Below, one piece after another: positions 5,008 to 7,207 of a DNA stretch of 7,207 bases. Both the position numbers and the translations under genes were made by a program. Position 1 is the stretch's first letter; each line of letters begins with the position of its first letter. The notes under the pieces are model-generated. The model had not been told where the DNA came from. It worked only from the letters and a program-made list of their open reading frames with translations, and ran no database searches. Source of the stretch: Acidisphaera sp035272265 (GTDB taxonomy: Bacteria > Pseudomonadota > Alphaproteobacteria > Acetobacterales > Acetobacteraceae); the NCBI GenBank assembly GCA_035272265.1, contig DATEQV010000535.1, positions 1-7,207 on the forward strand, read 5' to 3'.

Positions 5008-6576
5008 ATGCTCGATCTTCGTACCTCGCCCTTCGCCGGCCAGGACATCCGCACGCTGCTGGCCGCGCAGGCCCTCGCGAAGCGTAACAAGACCTTCCTG
5101 ATCTGGGCGCCGTTCGAGGGCGACGAGCAACGCTGGACCTACGGCGCGTTCGTCGCGCGCGCAAAGCGCGTTGCGGCAGGCTTGCATCGGCGCGGTGTGC
5201 GGCCGGGCGATCGCGTGCTGATCCACCTCGAGAACTGTCCCGAGGGCCTGCTCGCCTGGTTCGGCTGCGGCATCCTCGGTGCCGTCGCCGTGACCACGAA
5301 CGCCCGCTCCAGCGTCGACGAGCTGGGGTATTTCGCAGCGCACTCGCGGGCCGTGGGAGCCGTCACGCAGCCGAAATTCCGGCCGCTGCTGTCCGACGCG
5401 GCGCCGGACCTGCGCTTTGTCGCGATCACGGACACCGATTGTGGGGACGCGCCGGCCGCGGCGCCCGCTGCCGGCGAGCGCTTCGCGGCATTGGACGGCG
5501 ACCCGGCCGAGCTGCCGCCGCGTGCCGCCGATCCGGCCGCGCCCTTCGGCGTGCAATACACCTCCGGCACCACATCCCGTCCGAAGGCGGTGCTCTGGGC
5601 TCACGCCAACGCTCTGTGGGGCGCGCGCGTCAGCGCCGCGCACGAGGAGCTGCGCGAGGACGACGTGCACCTCGTCACGATGCCGCTCTATCACACCAAC
5701 GCGCAGTGCTACTCCGTGCTGGCGACCTTGTGGGCCGGCGGCACGATCGTCCTGCAGCCGCGCTTCTCGGCCTCGCGCTTCTGGCCGGCGGCGCTGGCGC
5801 ACGGCTGCACCTGGACGTCCATCGTGCCGTTCTGCGCCAAGGCGCTGCTGGCGCACGAGGTGCCCCCGGCGCATTCGTTCCGACATTGGGGCAATGCCTA
5901 CTGCGCACCCCCGGAGGATCAGCACTTCCGCGTGCGCACCATCGGCTGGTGGGGCATGACGGAGACGGTGACGCACGGCATCGTCGGCCTGTGCGGGTTT
6001 CCGAACGCGCCGCTGTCGATGGGCCAGCCTGCGCCGGAATACCAGGTCCGGCTACTGAATGATGCGGGCGCGCCGGCCGAGCCGGGCGAGACGGGCGACC
6101 TCGCCATACGCGGCGTGCGCGGCCTGTCGCTGTTCGCCGAGTATCTCGACGACCCGGCGGCGACGGCGGCGGCGTTCGATCAGGACGGCTTCCTGCTGAC
6201 CGGCGATCGCGCGCTGCGCGACCCGGATGGATTCGTCTATTTCGCGGACCGCGCGAAGGACGTGCTGAAGGTCGGCGGCGAGAACGTCTCGGCCGCAGAG
6301 ATCGAGCGCGTCATCATCGGTGTCGCGGGTGTGCGCGAAGTGGCGGTGGTCGGCCGCTCCGATCCCCTGCTCGACGAGGTGCCCGTCGCGTTCGTCGTTG
6401 CGCAGGATTCTGCGGATCTGGACCTGACGGCGCGAATCCTGAACGCGTGCGCGAAGTCGCTGGCGAATTTCAAGGCGCCACGAGAGGTGCGCGTGGTCGA
6501 GGAGTTCCCACGCGCGACGCTGGAGAAAGTGTCGAAGGCGAAACTCCGCGCCATGCTGGCGGAGGTCCGGGGTTGA
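5008..6576 (+). CDS. AMP-forming acyl-CoA synthetase/ligase (ANL superfamily, CaiC-like)
   Basis: This 522-residue enzyme activates a carboxylic acid as acyl-AMP and then acyl-CoA. ANL motifs are present in order: the phosphate loop YTSGTTSRPKAV (184-195), MPLYHTN (225-231), the adenine/Mg motif GWWGMTET (313-320), LTGD (397-400), the hinge motif DRAKDVLKVGGENVS (414-428), and a C-terminal PRATLEKVSKAKLR (501-514). In the last motif Lys507 is the probable adenylation lysine; the Gly that usually precedes it is Glu506. Overall layout resembles crotonobetaine/carnitine-CoA and medium or aryl acid ligases. Length is normal and no frame disruption is seen. It lies 3 nt after the FAH-family gene with no clear Shine-Dalgarno, so translational coupling is likely. 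Its substrate could be the aromatic acid entering the pathway or an acid released after ring cleavage. No terminator is visible after the stop. Confidence 0.92.
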   Translation: MLDLRTSPFAGQDIRTLLAAQALAKRNKTFLIWAPFEGDEQRWTYGAFVARAKRVAAGLHRRGVRPGDRVLIHLENCPEGLLAWFGCGILGAVAVTTNARSSVDELGYFAAHSRAVGAVTQPKFRPLLSDAAPDLRFVAITDTDCGDAPAAAPAAGERFAALDGDPAELPPRAADPAAPFGVQYTSGTTSRPKAVLWAHANALWGARVSAAHEELREDDVHLVTMPLYHTNAQCYSVLATLWAGGTIVLQPRFSASRFWPAALAHGCTWTSIVPFCAKALLAHEVPPAHSFRHWGNAYCAPPEDQHFRVRTIGWWGMTETVTHGIVGLCGFPNAPLSMGQPAPEYQVRLLNDAGAPAEPGETGDLAIRGVRGLSLFAEYLDDPAATAAAFDQDGFLLTGDRALRDPDGFVYFADRAKDVLKVGGENVSAAEIERVIIGVAGVREVAVVGRSDPLLDEVPVAFVVAQDSADLDLTARILNACAKSLANFKAPREVRVVEEFPRATLEKVSKAKLRAMLAEVRG

Positions 6577-6600
6577 TTCATGTCAATGAGGCCGATCTCC

Positions 6601-7068
6601 GGGTAGTGTCTCGGTTTGAATTTAGGCTTCTAATCCAGCGCGGCGCGTCTTGCTCATGTAAGGGCCGCGCGGCTTGGGCGGCGCGCCACGCACGTCAATA
6701 AGCGCCACCACATCTTCCATGCTCCACACTGTCTTGCTCAGTCCGGCGGCCATCGCTGGCGAGCACTTCAGCGTCTTATGGATACGGACGAAGTTGTACC
6801 AGACGGTGTAGAGCGCAACCATGTGGTAGTGCGGCAGGCCGCGCTTTGAGAAGGCGTTGGTCAGGCGCGTGAACCGGCGCATCTGCATCCGCATGGTCAG
6901 GTTCTGGCGCTCCACGTAGGACGTGGAGACGTGCTTTGGATCTGGGCGACCTTCGAGGCGGTACTTCTTCGCACCCGTGCATTCCGCGGGGCTGTAGCGA
7001 CCTTTCGCACTTTCCGGCACGTCGCCGTACAACTTCACGAGCTGGGCGTAGTCCACCCCAGCCCCGAA
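6601..7068 (-). mobile_element. Truncated IS1-family insertion sequence, 3' half only
   Basis: The transposase homology, read on the minus strand, starts abruptly at about 7068 and runs to its stop at 6622. Non-coding sequence then extends to about 6601, where GGGTAGTGTCTCGG is a plausible element end, inferred from its position about 20 nt past the stop. No matching inverted copy of that end is seen toward 7207. The left boundary is therefore tentative, and the right side appears to be a deletion or rearrangement junction. By eye its composition is less GC-rich than the catabolic genes. Confidence 0.6.
6622..7068 (-). pseudogene. IS1-family transposase remnant (C-terminal half)
   Basis: The minus frame reads FGAGVDYAQLVKLYGD, then the strongly conserved DPKHVSTSYVERQNLTMRM, RRFTRLTNAFSK and MVALYTVWYNFVRIHKTL, ending PKPRGPYMSK. 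This is the C-terminal half of the roughly 300-residue IS1-type DDE transposases common in soil proteobacteria. The Glu in YVERQN is the likely third catalytic residue. The N-terminal helix-turn-helix and the two catalytic Asp residues are missing. An in-frame TAG at 7069-7071 lies directly before the conserved Phe, so homology stops at the junction. A GTG at 7054-7056 opens a 144-codon frame, but the product could not transpose. SKRGLPHYH departs from the usual SKKxENH at this place, suggesting decay. It is convergent with the ligase gene. Confidence 0.85.
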
Positions 7069-7120
7069 CTAGGGGATTCGCACTTCTCATTGCAGCATCG
7101 TCCCGGATTGACCGAGTTGG

Positions 7121-7141
7121 CGACCGCGATGGATCGCGTCG
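7121..7141. repeat. Near-perfect inverted repeat
   Basis: CGACCGCGAT-GG-ATCGCGTCG forms nine-base arms around a two-base centre, with one unpaired C in the left arm. The tiny centre makes it more like a DNA-level dyad (protein site or crossover site) than an RNA hairpin. Confidence 0.5.
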
Positions 7142-7148
7142 AACTGTT

Positions 7149-7166
7149 CCATGCCACGTCGCATGG
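7149..7166. repeat. Perfect six-base inverted repeat
   Basis: CCATGC-CACGTC-GCATGG has perfect six-base arms and a six-base centre, seven bases to the right of the preceding dyad. There is no following T-run, so an intrinsic terminator is unlikely. Confidence 0.45.
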
Positions 7167-7207
7167 TGATGGGACCAGGGGGTTTATAGTAGCAGTTCCA
7201 TCCTCCC

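Larger units (their letters stand above)
7069..7207. other. Unassigned flank beyond the IS remnant
   Basis: No gene is recognised here. The minus strand has a frame open from the window edge that reads ...MRRGMEQFDAIHRGRQLGQ... and stops at 7087-7089. The plus strand has a short open frame from about 7111 to the edge. Neither shows a family I know. Two adjacent inverted repeats occupy 7121-7141 and 7149-7166. The stretch may be part of another mobile element that joined or truncated the IS1 copy. Confidence 0.4.

Noticed and set aside
4018..5976. 652-codon open frame on the minus strand
   Set aside because: It is antisense to the FAH-family and ligase genes, which carry full family motifs. 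Its translation is Arg/His/Gly-rich low-complexity text with no domain, as expected from GC-rich codon-position bias.
6577..6621. Possible intrinsic terminator between ligase and IS remnant
   Set aside because: No GC-rich stem followed by a T-run is visible on either strand.
1..7207. CRISPR arrays, tRNA, rRNA or integron sites
   Set aside because: No regularly spaced direct repeats, cloverleaf-like sequence or rRNA-like stretch was seen; nearly all of the window is accounted for by protein-coding genes.
7080..7207. Small gene reading MRRGMEQFDAIHRGRQLGQ on the minus strand
   Set aside because: The frame is short, has no recognised family and continues past the window edge, so it cannot be called a gene from what is visible.

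Overview
The window is GC-rich, densely coding DNA with long antisense open frames. Shine-Dalgarno sequences are of the GGGAG/GGAGG type, genes are tightly packed, and the right end carries an IS1-type transposase remnant. This suits an environmental proteobacterium, alpha- or betaproteobacterial by general impression. No rRNA, tRNA or housekeeping gene is present, so this placement is inference.

Bases 1-4050 form a divergent regulatory and catabolic block. On the minus strand, an MhpA-type FAD hydroxylase gene (857-2446) overlaps by ATGA a type I extradiol ring-cleavage dioxygenase gene that runs off the left edge. On the plus strand lie an NAD(P)-binding NmrA/atypical-SDR protein (2589-3308) and a TetR-family repressor (3362-4021). 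Bases 4051-6576 continue in the repressor's direction with a fumarylacetoacetate-hydrolase-family enzyme and an acyl-CoA ligase, separated by only 3 nt. Bases 6601-7068 hold the 3' half of an IS1-family element in convergent orientation. Bases 7069-7207 are unassigned but contain two adjacent inverted repeats.

Together the genes look like a small inducible pathway for a phenolic substrate, probably one with an acyl or carboxylate side chain. The flavoprotein would hydroxylate the ring to a catechol, the extradiol enzyme would open it, and the FAH-family enzyme would cut or hydrate the cleavage product. The ligase would activate a side-chain or product acid as a CoA thioester. The role of the NAD(P)-binding protein is open, and the substrate cannot be read from sequence.

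The most interesting signal is regulatory. Two copies of one four-half-site operator (TGACC-type half-sites spaced 4/3/4) lie in the hydroxylase/reductase divergent promoter and in the tetR promoter. They align at 28 of 40 positions, overlap the predicted -35 and -10 elements, and in the second copy include the stop codon of the upstream gene. This predicts one TetR repressor controlling the whole cluster, including itself, through paired adjacent palindromes.
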